This document shows positions 1 to 8,230 of a stretch of DNA of 64,000 bases, piece by piece (within the stretch, counting starts at the first letter, position 1; each line of letters starts with the position of its first letter). Source of the stretch: Faecalicatena contorta (GTDB lineage Bacteria > Bacillota > Clostridia > Lachnospirales > Lachnospiraceae); NCBI RefSeq assembly GCF_003149105.1, contig NZ_QGDS01000005.1, forward strand, positions 176,289 to 240,288. Direction: 5' to 3'. Made by a program: the position numbers and the translations under genes. The notes beneath the pieces were generated by a model. That model was not told the origin of the DNA and made no database searches. It was given only the letters and a program-made list of their open reading frames with translations.

Positions 1-288
1 ATTGTAGCAGGGTACGATATAATCAATTTTCCCTGTATAAGAAAAACCCTCCGGTACAGATAAATGATTGGAGATATAAGAAATGACTTCTTCCGTATAT
101 GGTAATCTTTCTGCATAAGGAATTTCAGATAAGCAAATAAGCCGGAAAAGATTGAAAAGAGCACTTTCTTCATAATCCTTTGTCAGCTTTTGAACTATTT
201 TAGATTGCTTTAGCAGAGTATCAATTTCTTCGTCTGAAACCGCTTCTTTATTGTCAAATTTCATTCTTAATGATAATGCAGTGTCCAT
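1..288 (-). CDS. Hypothetical protein, N-terminal part (runs off window)
   Basis: Open frame from ATG at 288 to the window edge, 96 residues with no stop, so the C-terminus lies outside. The protein is acidic and helical-looking, starts MDTALSLRMKFDNKEAVSDE and contains a conserved-looking stretch ending in IDYIVPCYN. A GAGGGGG ribosome site precedes the ATG, and a TTGTAA-N17-TATAAT promoter lies at 320-348 on the same strand. I recognise no family and propose no function. It is divergent from the two-component operon. Confidence 0.6.
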   Translation of the reverse strand, partial: MDTALSLRMKFDNKEAVSDEEIDTLLKQSKIVQKLTKDYEESALFNLFRLICLSEIPYAERLPYTEEVISYISNHLSVPEGFSYTGKIDYIVPCYN

Positions 289-319
289 ACAGCCCCCTCG
301 CTTTAAATTAGATACTGAT

Positions 320-348
320 ATTATACCTTTATTTAAAATCACTTACAA
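320..348 (-). promoter_or_regulatory. Sigma-A-type promoter of the left-edge gene
   Basis: On the minus strand TTGTAA (343-348) is followed after 17 bases by a perfect TATAAT (320-325), about 30 bases upstream of the ATG at 288. Confidence 0.6.
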
Positions 349-356
349 TCCATAGC

Positions 357-385
357 TTGTATATTTCCGTCAAAAGAAATACAAT
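357..385 (+). promoter_or_regulatory. Promoter of the two-component/ABC operon
   Basis: TTGTAT (357-362), 17-base spacer, TACAAT (380-385). It lies just upstream of the ribosome site at 394-398 and is back to back with the left-edge promoter. Confidence 0.5.
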
Positions 386-407
386 ACAGCTATGGAGGTG
401 TTTATAC

Positions 408-491
408 GTGGATTATATAACAACAAAGGAAGCAGCACTGGCTGACGGACGATATAGGAGCAGTAAGGCAAAGGATGGTGAAAACAAATGA
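408..491 (+). pseudogene. Internally deleted HTH (excisionase-like) mini-gene
   Basis: A GTG codon at 408, with GGAGG at 394-398, opens a 27-codon frame that ends at TGA 489-491, overlapping the response-regulator ATG (ATGA overlap). The peptide begins VDYITTKEAA and then jumps to LADGRYRSSK. From family knowledge, small HTH proteins of Clostridia begin M(D/E)YI(T/S)TKEAAEKWGIS and end in a KPADGRYRS-like tail. The helix-turn-helix and recognition helix appear to have been removed by an in-frame internal deletion. It may now serve only as a coupled leader cistron for the response regulator. Confidence 0.5.
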
Positions 492-1174
492 AACGAATAT
501 TGTTGGTTGAGGACGATAAGGCAATCGCCCGAAACCTTGTGCTTTTGCTTCAATCGGAAGGATTTACAGTTACCCATGCCCCCACACAGAGTGACGCTCT
601 TGCCATGCTTGCCAGGAATAAATTTGACCTGGCGTTGGTTGATATTTCCCTGCCTGACGGAAATGGCTTTACGGTTTGTACAGAAATCAAAGAAACGCAA
701 GATATTCCCGTTATCTTTCTGACGGCTTCCGGCGATGAATCAAGTGTTGTTACCGGACTGAACATAGGTGCGGACGACTATATCACTAAGCCCTTTCGTC
801 CGCGTGAATTGATTGCGCGCATTGGAACCGCCCTGCGAAAAGGGAGGCGTTCCGAGACGGATTTTCAAATCCTCGGGCTTCATGTTGATACGTCAAGCGG
901 CATTGTGAAAAAAAACGGCAGCGAGATTTTTCTTTCAGCCTTAGAATACCGCTTGCTTCTGGTATTTATTAGTAACCCAAAAAGTATTATCACGAGGATC
1001 AGGCTGCTTGACGAATTGTGGGACGCGGCGGGTGAGTTTGTCAATGATAATACACTGACTGTATACATCAAACGCCTGCGGGAAAAAATAGAAGCTGATC
1101 CGGCAAGCCCGCAAATCATTCTGACCGTTCGTGGGATGGGGTATAGATTGGGGGATGAGTATGCTTCGGAATAG
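488..1174 (+). CDS. OmpR-family response regulator
   Basis: 228 residues, full length for the family. The N-terminal receiver domain (about 1-115) has the acidic pocket at VEDD (residues 8-10), phosphoacceptor D52 in ALVDISLPDGNG, and K101 in TKPFRPRE. The C-terminal winged helix (about 130-225) includes the VYIKRLREKIE recognition helix and a final VRGMGYRL strand. It controls transcription after phosphorylation by the kinase encoded next; the two genes overlap. With the ABC ATPase and FtsX permease downstream, this forms a peptide-antibiotic sensing and resistance type operon (context inference; the inducer is unknown). Confidence 0.93.
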   Translation: MKRILLVEDDKAIARNLVLLLQSEGFTVTHAPTQSDALAMLARNKFDLALVDISLPDGNGFTVCTEIKETQDIPVIFLTASGDESSVVTGLNIGADDYITKPFRPRELIARIGTALRKGRRSETDFQILGLHVDTSSGIVKKNGSEIFLSALEYRLLLVFISNPKSIITRIRLLDELWDAAGEFVNDNTLTVYIKRLREKIEADPASPQIILTVRGMGYRLGDEYASE

Positions 1175-2150
1175 AGAGTTTCGGCAATTTGCTATATTAT
1201 TTTCTTTACTGGGTGCCGCCACTGTAATACTGGGATTTGCAATCAATGAGGTGGCAGGAATCCTTGCCATTGCTTCTGTGGCTGCATTTGGCACAGCATT
1301 TTTCGTGTTTACCAAAAACCGATACAAAAGTATTGCGCGGATTTCACATGAAATCGACCTTGTGCTTCATAATACTGACCATCTATATATTGGTGAATCG
1401 AATGAGGGCGAGCTTTCTATTCTGCACAGTGAGATAACAAAAATGCTGCTGCGTATCCGTGAACAAAACGATATGCTGAAAAAAGAAAAAGAGCATCTTG
1501 CCGATTCGCTGGCCGATATAGCCCACCAACTTCGAACCCCACTGACATCTGCAAACCTCATTTTGACATTGTTAGAGAATAACCCTGATGAAAATGAGCG
1601 GAAGGCATTTGTACGGGAAACAGAGGAATTGCTTGTACGGATGGATTGGCTTCTTACTTCCCTGCTAAAATTATCCCGGCTGGACGCGGGCATTGTGGTG
1701 TTCCAAAACGGGCAGATAGATGTAAACACCTTAATATGCGCCGCGCTTCGACCGCTCTTAATCCCAATGGAACTGCATGATATTAGTGTGCAGATAGACG
1801 TGCCGAACGGGATAATCATTCAAGGTGATTCTGGCTGGCTTTCAGAAGCAATTCAAAACATCCTCAAGAACTGCATGGAAAGCACAGGCAATAACGGAAA
1901 GATTGAAATTGTCTGCACGAAAAACCCCCTGTTTACTGAGATTGTCATTCACGACAGCGGCGCAGGTTTTGAAAAAGAGGATTTACCCCGCCTGTTTGAC
2001 CGGTTTTATCGTGGAAAAAACACAAACGCTGCAGGATACGGGATTGGATTGGCTCTCTGCAAGATGATTATAACACGGCAGGGCGGGACGATTACCACAA
2101 AAAACCACCCCCAGGGCGGTGCGGTATTTGCCATTCGTTTCCCAAAGTGA
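1161..2150 (+). CDS. Intramembrane-sensing-type sensor histidine kinase
   Basis: About 329 residues from ATG 1161, chosen because TGGGGG at 1149-1154 sits at ribosome-site distance; upstream ATGs at 1131 and 1155 are in frame. Two hydrophobic helices (about 9-27 and 31-51) are joined by only a few residues, so there is no real extracellular sensor. In the family this goes with kinases that read the state of a partner ABC transporter. A HAMP-less linker leads to the H-box IAHQLRTPLTS (H122), an N-box (NILKNCMES), G1 (DSGAGF) and G2 (GYGIGLALCKMI). It overlaps the regulator gene by 14 bases. Confidence 0.9.
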   Translation: MLRNREFRQFAILFSLLGAATVILGFAINEVAGILAIASVAAFGTAFFVFTKNRYKSIARISHEIDLVLHNTDHLYIGESNEGELSILHSEITKMLLRIREQNDMLKKEKEHLADSLADIAHQLRTPLTSANLILTLLENNPDENERKAFVRETEELLVRMDWLLTSLLKLSRLDAGIVVFQNGQIDVNTLICAALRPLLIPMELHDISVQIDVPNGIIIQGDSGWLSEAIQNILKNCMESTGNNGKIEIVCTKNPLFTEIVIHDSGAGFEKEDLPRLFDRFYRGKNTNAAGYGIGLALCKMIITRQGGTITTKNHPQGGAVFAIRFPK

Positions 2151-2232
2151 CGAATCTCTCACTTAAAAGTCACCGAGATGTAAGGTTAAAGTTCTATTAT
2201 ATGAGTAAAGCATAAGAAAGGAGACTCACATA

Positions 2233-2916
2233 ATGGAGTTTTTAAAAATCGAAAATTTGTGCAAGGTTTACGGCAAGGGTGAAAATCAGGTTACCGCGCT
2301 TGACCATGTTTCGCTTACTATCGAAAAGGGCGAGTTTACCGCAATCATCGGTTCCTCCGGCTCGGGCAAATCCACATTGCTTCACATCATCGGCGGCGTA
2401 GATATTCCCACAAGTGGAAAGGTGTATTTGGAGGGGCAGGATGTATATGGCCAGAGCAATGAAAAACTCGCCATCTTCCGCAGGCGGCAGGTTGGACTGA
2501 TTTACCAGTTTCACAACCTAATTCCCACTCTGAATGTGGTAGAAAACATCACCTTGCCTATCCTGATGGACAAACGCAAGGTCAACGAGGAGAGGCTGGA
2601 TGACCTCCTTGAAATGATTGGATTAAAAGACCGCAAAACACATTTGCCCAATCAACTTTCAGGCGGTCAGCAACAGCGTGTTTCCATAGGGCGCGCTTTG
2701 ATGAATGCCCCGGCGGTCATGCTTGCCGACGAACCCACGGGCAGCTTGGACAGCCGAAATGGGCATGAAATTATCAAACTGCTGAAAGAAAGCAATCAAA
2801 AATATGGGCAGACCCTGATTCTCGTCACCCATGACGAAAATATCGCTTTGCAGGCAGACCGCATTATCGGCATATCAGACGGCAAAGTAGCAAGAGACGA
2901 GAGGGTGCGGCCATGA
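2233..2916 (+). CDS. ABC transporter ATPase, MacB/BceA type
   Basis: 227 residues. Walker A GSSGSGKST (about 40-48), Q-loop YQFHNLIPTLNV, signature LSGGQQQR (about 141-148), Walker B VMLADEPTGSLD and the switch histidine in LVTHDEN. The length and the PTGSLDS motif are typical of the ATPases that pair with FtsX-domain permeases (antimicrobial peptide, bacitracin or lipoprotein systems). GAAAGGAG precedes the ATG. The gene overlaps the permease by 4 bases (ATGA), so translation is probably coupled. An 82-base gap separates it from the kinase gene and may hold a regulated promoter. Confidence 0.92.
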   Translation: MEFLKIENLCKVYGKGENQVTALDHVSLTIEKGEFTAIIGSSGSGKSTLLHIIGGVDIPTSGKVYLEGQDVYGQSNEKLAIFRRRQVGLIYQFHNLIPTLNVVENITLPILMDKRKVNEERLDDLLEMIGLKDRKTHLPNQLSGGQQQRVSIGRALMNAPAVMLADEPTGSLDSRNGHEIIKLLKESNQKYGQTLILVTHDENIALQADRIIGISDGKVARDERVRP

Positions 2917-5453
2917 ATGTTTTTAATAAAGTTACTTTGCAAAGCTTGAAGAAAAGCCGTACCCGAACAATTGTTACAATAATCGGAGTGGTTCTGTCCG
3001 CCGCTATGATTACGGCAGTTGCTGCCTTTGCCGTATCCCTGCAAAGCTATATGATAAACGGTGCCGCTGCCAAATATGGTGATTGGCATATTGAAATCCC
3101 GGACGCAGATTCCTCTATTGTGATGGAACAGGCAGAGGACAGCCGGGTGGCAAATACCGTAGCGCTGCAGAACATAGGCTATGCCACACTGGAAGGCGGG
3201 CAAAATCCCGACAAGCCATATCTTTTTATTACCGGATGGAACAAGAAAGCCTTGAATACGCTGCCCATCAAGCTCCTTTCCGGCAGACTGCCGGAGAACA
3301 GCAGCGAGGTTATGATACCGGCTCATATTGCGGCAAACGGCGGTGTGAAAATTTTGGCGGGTGACACACTCACCCTCTCGGTGGGCAGCCGCATGAGCGG
3401 TGATCAGAAGCTCAGCCAGCACGATTTATATTCTGCCGGGAATGAAACGCTTGTAACCGCGACAGAGAAAACATATACGGTTGTCGGTATCTGCCAACGG
3501 CCTGGAATGGAGGAGTTTGCTGCACCCGGATACACTTTAATCACAACAGAGGATATAGCCGCACCGGACAGTCTTACAGTATTTATTACGCTGAAGGACC
3601 CATATCAGGTTCATTCTTATGCAGACAGTATATCCGATAATCACAGTTACGTTTTGAACGATGATGTACTGCGTTTTATGGGACTTTCAGGGGAAAAGAT
3701 GCTTACAGTTCTTCTGTACTCGATTGGCAGCATTTTGATTTCCCTGGTTATGCTCGGCTCAGTGTTTCTGATTTACAATTCATTCAACATCTCATTGAAT
3801 GAACGTACACATCAGTTCGGAATTCTAATGTCGGTAGGTGCCACCGAAAAACAACTGCGCAATTCTGTTTTGTTTGAAGGCCTTTGCATCGGTACAATCG
3901 GAATTCCGATTGGCATTTTAGTCGGAATACCCAGCATCAAGCTTGTGCTTTCTCTTGTAGCAAAGAATTTCGCAAATGTTATGTATGACAATGTACCATT
4001 GACTTTGGTGGTGTCCATCCCTGCTCTTGTTGCTGCTGCAGCTATCAGTATGTTCACTATTCTGATTTCAGCCTATATTCCGGCAAAGAAGGCCGCCAGT
4101 ACGCCTGTGATGGAGTGTATCCGCCAGACAAACGAGGTAAAGGTGGAAGCGAAAGCGATAAGAATCTCAAAGCTCGCAAAACGCTTTTACGGTTTAGAGG
4201 AAACCCTTGCGTTAAAAAATTTTAAGAGAAACAGGGGGCGTTACCACAGCATTATCCTGTCTCTTACGTTAAGCGTCGTGTTATTTGTGTCGGCAAGCTC
4301 TTTCAGAACCTATCTGAATCAGATTGCTGAAAATTCATCTGTAGTAGCTGAAGAATATGACATCTGTTTCTATACGCGAGACATGGAGGAAAGCAGTCTG
4401 TTACAGCTTTATGATGAGCTGAAAACCGCCGGCGGTGTTACCGAAAGCACTTATCAGGCACTTTCGACCTATTCCTGCGTGCTCAATACAAATGATTTGC
4501 CAAGCCATTTCTTTGATGAGTACGGCGAGCCCATTAATTATGATGGGACAAGTGAAACGGTGGAAGTGCAGTTGGATATTCAGTTTGTTGAGGACAGTGT
4601 CTATCAGAACCTGCTGGAAGGCCTCGGCCTGTCCCCAGAAGAATACACCGGTCAGGACAAAAAAATGATTATGGCAGGAATACTGCCCGGACGTTGGTAT
4701 ACGCAGGAACAGCCTATGGAATTTACGCTCCACTCCAAGACCGGAGATCAAACGAAAACAATCCATGCAGCTTTTGTAAAAGACTACCCCGATCTGCTGC
4801 CCATGGAGCCGGGTGAGTGGCCCGGATACTCTCTTATGGTGATAGCCCCTTACGAGGTAAAACCGCAATTTGATGCACTAGGTGCAACTGTAAAACCTAC
4901 TAAGCTGGGCATGACCTTCAAGTCAGAACATCCCGGTCAGTCAACAACTGAGATGCAGACGATGATTGACAGCGCCAGCATTACCGCCGACTATAATCTG
5001 TACAATGTCTATGAGATACTTGAGCAAAACCGTAATATTACATTCATTGTTAAGCTGTTTTCGGTTGTTTTTATCACAATGATTTCGCTGATCGCGGTTG
5101 CGAACGTCTTCAACACCATTTCCACCAATATCAAGCTGCGGAGACGGGAATTTGCCATGCTCCGTTCTGTGGGGATGTCCGACCGGGACTTTAATAAGAT
5201 GATGCGTTTTGAATGCGCTCTTTATGGAGCGCGGACGATGCTTTGGGGACTGCCTCTCTCAGGAATTTTTTCCTGTCTGATTTATAAGGGCATGATTATC
5301 GGCGGCGGGAATATTGGATTTGTATTCCCGTGGGGCAGTATGGCAATCAGCGTGTTTGGTGTACTCTTTCTTGTATTTATTACAATGCTGTATGCCGTTA
5401 GCAAGATAAAAAAAGAAAATATTATTGATGCGCTTCGGGACGACATGACTTAA
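2913..5453 (+). CDS. FtsX-like ABC transporter permease, double FtsX domain
   Basis: 846 residues. TM1 (about 17-40) is followed by a large extracellular domain (about 45-260) and three helices (about 265-395) forming the first FtsX unit. A second unit repeats the plan: a helix at about 440-462, an extracellular domain to about 705, and helices at about 712-740, 765-790 and 805-835. This duplicated four-helix layout is closer to two-FtsX exporters than to the ten-helix BceB permease, although the operon order (regulator, kinase, ATPase, permease) is Bce-like. Probable role: export or detoxification of a membrane-active peptide, and signal input to the kinase (inference). The gene ends at an intrinsic terminator shared with the convergent HD gene. 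Confidence 0.88.
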   Translation: MNVFNKVTLQSLKKSRTRTIVTIIGVVLSAAMITAVAAFAVSLQSYMINGAAAKYGDWHIEIPDADSSIVMEQAEDSRVANTVALQNIGYATLEGGQNPDKPYLFITGWNKKALNTLPIKLLSGRLPENSSEVMIPAHIAANGGVKILAGDTLTLSVGSRMSGDQKLSQHDLYSAGNETLVTATEKTYTVVGICQRPGMEEFAAPGYTLITTEDIAAPDSLTVFITLKDPYQVHSYADSISDNHSYVLNDDVLRFMGLSGEKMLTVLLYSIGSILISLVMLGSVFLIYNSFNISLNERTHQFGILMSVGATEKQLRNSVLFEGLCIGTIGIPIGILVGIPSIKLVLSLVAKNFANVMYDNVPLTLVVSIPALVAAAAISMFTILISAYIPAKKAASTPVMECIRQTNEVKVEAKAIRISKLAKRFYGLEETLALKNFKRNRGRYHSIILSLTLSVVLFVSASSFRTYLNQIAENSSVVAEEYDICFYTRDMEESSLLQLYDELKTAGGVTESTYQALSTYSCVLNTNDLPSHFFDEYGEPINYDGTSETVEVQLDIQFVEDSVYQNLLEGLGLSPEEYTGQDKKMIMAGILPGRWYTQEQPMEFTLHSKTGDQTKTIHAAFVKDYPDLLPMEPGEWPGYSLMVIAPYEVKPQFDALGATVKPTKLGMTFKSEHPGQSTTEMQTMIDSASITADYNLYNVYEILEQNRNITFIVKLFSVVFITMISLIAVANVFNTISTNIKLRRREFAMLRSVGMSDRDFNKMMRFECALYGARTMLWGLPLSGIFSCLIYKGMIIGGGNIGFVFPWGSMAISVFGVLFLVFITMLYAVSKIKKENIIDALRDDMT

Positions 5454-5535
5454 TTCAAAGCCAATATTAAGATGATGCTTTACAGCCAAAATGCAGCTAT
5501 TTTTAAGGTAGTCCCTCATGTCAAATAACAAATTC

Positions 5536-5576
5536 GGGGAAGCCAAACACCTGGATAGTGTCTGCCTTCCCCTTTT
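5536..5576. terminator. Intrinsic terminator between convergent genes
   Basis: GGGGAAG (5536-5542) pairs with CTTCCCC (5566-5572), with an inner ACAC/GTGT pairing, then TTTT. It closes the ABC operon and lies at the 3' end of the HD gene. Confidence 0.7.
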
Positions 5577-5578
5577 GC

Positions 5579-6181
5579 TTAAATACAAATTATCTGTGTA
5601 TAATTCTCCATTTCACCTCTGATACTTTCTTCACAGGAACGCATAGCCAGTATGGTTTTTTCAAATAATTCATTTAACTCCCAGCCAAGATTTTCCGCGC
5701 CCTGACGGATAATATCCCTGGAGCATCCGGCCGCAAATTTTTTATCTTTGAATTTCTTTTTTATACTGGAAACTTCCATATCCATTACACTCTTAGAAGG
5801 ACGCATCAGGGCCGCGGCCCCAATTAATCCTGTCAGCTCATCCGCTGCAAACAAGACTTTCTCCATCTCATGCTCCGGCTTCACATCACTGCAAATGCCG
5901 TACCCATGAGAACAGATAGAATGAATCATATCTTCTCCCACGCCACCTTCCTGCAAAAGTTCAGGTGCCTTCTGACAGTGTTCCTCCGGGTAAAGTTCAA
6001 AATCAATGTCGTGCAGTAATCCGGTAATTGCCCAGTAATCCGCTTCACCGCCGTACCCAAGTTCATTGGCATACCAGCGCATAACACCTTCTACCGTAAG
6101 TGCGTGTTGGATGTGAAATGACTCCTTATTATATTTCTTAAGTAACTCAAATGCTTCTTCTCTGGTGATTTTGCTGTTCAT
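5579..6181 (-). CDS. HD-domain hydrolase
   Basis: 200 residues. The metal-binding HD signature is visible as H23/H26 near the N-terminus, HD at 57-58 in GLLHDID, then H68 and a later H in ICSHGYG. This is the compact HDIG-type fold found in small phosphohydrolases acting on nucleotides or phosphoesters. No fused domain and no signal peptide, so it is predicted cytosolic. The substrate cannot be told from sequence. AGAAAGGCGG precedes the ATG. It follows the iron-sulfur protein gene by 32 bases and is probably cotranscribed with it. Confidence 0.8.
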   Translation of the reverse strand: MNSKITREEAFELLKKYNKESFHIQHALTVEGVMRWYANELGYGGEADYWAITGLLHDIDFELYPEEHCQKAPELLQEGGVGEDMIHSICSHGYGICSDVKPEHEMEKVLFAADELTGLIGAAALMRPSKSVMDMEVSSIKKKFKDKKFAAGCSRDIIRQGAENLGWELNELFEKTILAMRSCEESIRGEMENYTQIICI

Positions 6182-6213
6182 AATTATAATCCGCCTTTCT
6201 CTTTCAATACTTT

Positions 6214-7044
6214 TTATCGGTCAATCCGCCTGCCTTTTGGTTTGCCATGCTCACAGGGTACACCAGTCTGACATTTGCCACACCCATAATATGGATAAAA
6301 CTGTTCTTTCGTTTTATTGATATATGCGGCGCATAATGCCTGATCCTTTCCCTCCTTCGAGATAGCATGTACCGGACATTTTCTGGCACATGCCATGCAT
6401 AGGGTACAATACTCGTCATAGCTGTCGTACTCTCTTGACGTAGCCTGGGTCTTCCAATCTGTAATAACACTTCCAAACCGGCCTGCCATTCCCTTTAAGG
6501 TAATCATTCCACGTGACAGCCCAAAAGTGCCCAGCCCGGATATGTATGCCACATGACGTTCCGACCAGTTACTTGTATAACCCAGCCCATCTTCTCCAGG
6601 GGCCTCAGCAGAAAAGAACCTGGAATCCACAGCTGGTGCTTTTGCCTGGTAACCAGCAGCAGTAAGGTTTTCCGACAAGTAGGCCAGCAGGCTGATAATA
6701 AACACCTGACCTTCTATACGTCCATGCAGCCATTCATCAGCAGGGCGGACCTTTTCCAAAGCATTGGCACGCCGTATCTGCTCTGTAAATGGAAGAAAGA
6801 AACTAATAACCGTCTTTGCGCCGGGCAGCCATTCACTGGGAAGCATAAAATGAGGTCCTATCACATCAGGGTCCTTTAATCCCGCATACAAAGAATCCTC
6901 CGCGTCTGAGTACCCAATGACAGGCTCGTCGTATAACTTCATCCCAGCCAAATCCTCTCTGAGGGCCTCTTCCTCATATACTCTGTTTCTGGGGCTTTGC
7001 TCCACATATCCTTTTATTAAACTATCAACTTGTTCCTGCTGCAT
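6214..7044 (-). CDS. 4Fe-4S protein, epoxyqueuosine reductase (QueG)-like
   Basis: 276 residues. The N-terminal two thirds resemble the QueG/reductive-dehalogenase-like cobalamin-binding fold found in short QueG-like proteins. The C-terminal part carries a ferredoxin motif, CTLCMACARKCP, and a second cysteine set (QALC, then CGKCQTGVPCEHG), enough for two 4Fe-4S clusters. Short clostridial proteins of this type are usually annotated epoxyqueuosine reductase or 4Fe-4S double cluster protein. A true queuosine role is doubtful because queG is normally longer. It has its own promoter at 7087-7115 and is followed by the HD gene. Confidence 0.75.
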   Translation of the reverse strand: MQQEQVDSLIKGYVEQSPRNRVYEEEALREDLAGMKLYDEPVIGYSDAEDSLYAGLKDPDVIGPHFMLPSEWLPGAKTVISFFLPFTEQIRRANALEKVRPADEWLHGRIEGQVFIISLLAYLSENLTAAGYQAKAPAVDSRFFSAEAPGEDGLGYTSNWSERHVAYISGLGTFGLSRGMITLKGMAGRFGSVITDWKTQATSREYDSYDEYCTLCMACARKCPVHAISKEGKDQALCAAYINKTKEQFYPYYGCGKCQTGVPCEHGKPKGRRIDR

Positions 7045-7086
7045 ATGTAATTCCCCCTATTCACAATTGATTGCATTATTCTTTCT

Positions 7087-7115
7087 ATTATATATTTTCA
7101 AATCCCCAAATACAA
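7087..7115 (-). promoter_or_regulatory. Promoter of the iron-sulfur protein gene
   Basis: Minus strand TTGTAT (7110-7115), 17 bases, TATAAT (7087-7092), 42 bases before the ATG at 7044. Confidence 0.6.
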
Positions 7116-7133
7116 CCTGCAAATCTTAAACAT

Positions 7134-7184
7134 ACAAAAAGGAATGCTGTATAATAGCAATTTACAGCTATTATACAGCATTCC
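7134..7184 (-). terminator. Long perfect hairpin terminator of the sugar ABC operon
   Basis: An 18-bp perfect stem (7141-7158 with 7167-7184) and an 8-base loop, followed on the minus strand by TTTTTGT. It lies 67 bases after the stop of the ABC permease gene. The AT-rich, uninterrupted stem is unusually long for a simple terminator. Confidence 0.75.
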
Positions 7185-7250
7185 TCCCCTATGTATCCAA
7201 AATCAATTTTTATTAATTTTAATAACTTGCTATGAATCCTATATATTATC

Positions 7251-8207
7251 TTATCTGACTTGCTCAGATTTCAGCCTAAATGCATCCAAAAGCACGGCGA
7301 TAAAAATAATGAGACCATTTATCATCTGTACATAGTAGCTTGCAACCCCCAATATCTGAAGTCCTACTTGAATAACAGTAAGAAGTAAAACGCCCCCCAA
7401 TACCCCAAGTACATTTCCTTTACCTCCACTACAAGCAACACCGCCAATAACAGTTGCTGCAATATTGTTCATATCATAGGAAGTCCCAAAAGTTGAAGTA
7501 ACCGCACCCATATACGCGGACAAGAAAAAGCCGGCTATACCTGCAAGCAGTCCTGAAATTGTAAATGCAATTATCTTAACTCTGTCAATCTTAATACCCG
7601 ATACATAGGCTGCATGTTCGTTCCCTCCTACAGCATACAAACTCCTGCCATATGGAGTTTTATTCCACAAAATATATACAACAACAAACACGATTACTAA
7701 CGCAATTGGAAGAGTTGGGATGCCTGCAATATTTCCTTGTCCAAACCATTTATATGAATCAGGAACACTCGTTATCGCCCTGCCTTGAGTGATTGCTAAA
7801 AAAGCGCCCAAAAGTGTTAATTTTACGGCAAGTGTTTCTACTAAAGCAACTGCTTTTAATTTAGCAATCAAAACACCATTCATTGCTCCCAATAAAGCTC
7901 CAACAACAAAAATCATTAAAATCGCTATGGGCGTCGGACACCCCTTTTCGATTAAAAGAAGGCCTGTTGTTGCCGAAAACGACATAACACCTAATAAAGA
8001 CAAGTCAATCAACCCTAACATAATGGCAAATGCCTGGGCAAAAGAGAGAATACCCAGAACCGTTGCCTGAGACAGAACATTTCCCATTACAGTTGTAGTA
8101 AAGAAACTTTTTTCCAGTCCTCCGACTACGACAATTGCCAGTATTAATAATATCCAAACTATATTGTTTAATAAATTCTTTCTTATCTTAAACCATTTAC
8201 TATCCAC
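7251..8207 (-). CDS. Sugar ABC transporter permease (RbsC family)
   Basis: 318 residues, an all-helical membrane protein of the BPD_transp_2 family with about eight to ten hydrophobic segments. It contains the family motif around AVGGNEHAAYVSGI and the conserved GGVACSGGKGNVLGVLGG stretch near residues 255-275. It forms the transmembrane channel for the solute delivered by the binding protein encoded at 9756-10856, driven by the ATPase at 8231-9751. It is the last gene of a seven-gene minus-strand operon and is followed by a strong terminator. The substrate is not known; from neighbours it is a sugar or polyol. Confidence 0.88.
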   Translation of the reverse strand: MDSKWFKIRKNLLNNIVWILLILAIVVVGGLEKSFFTTTVMGNVLSQATVLGILSFAQAFAIMLGLIDLSLLGVMSFSATTGLLLIEKGCPTPIAILMIFVVGALLGAMNGVLIAKLKAVALVETLAVKLTLLGAFLAITQGRAITSVPDSYKWFGQGNIAGIPTLPIALVIVFVVVYILWNKTPYGRSLYAVGGNEHAAYVSGIKIDRVKIIAFTISGLLAGIAGFFLSAYMGAVTSTFGTSYDMNNIAATVIGGVACSGGKGNVLGVLGGVLLLTVIQVGLQILGVASYYVQMINGLIIFIAVLLDAFRLKSEQVR

Positions 8208-8230
8208 TGTTATCCCTCCATGTTCTCATC

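Noticed and set aside
2796-3422. Minus-strand open frame of 208 codons
   Set aside because: Antisense to the ATPase/permease junction, no recognisable domain, no ribosome site, and the plus-strand genes are certain.
7144-7335. Plus-strand 63-codon frame starting in the long hairpin
   Set aside because: It begins inside a terminator stem and runs antisense into the ABC permease; no ribosome site.
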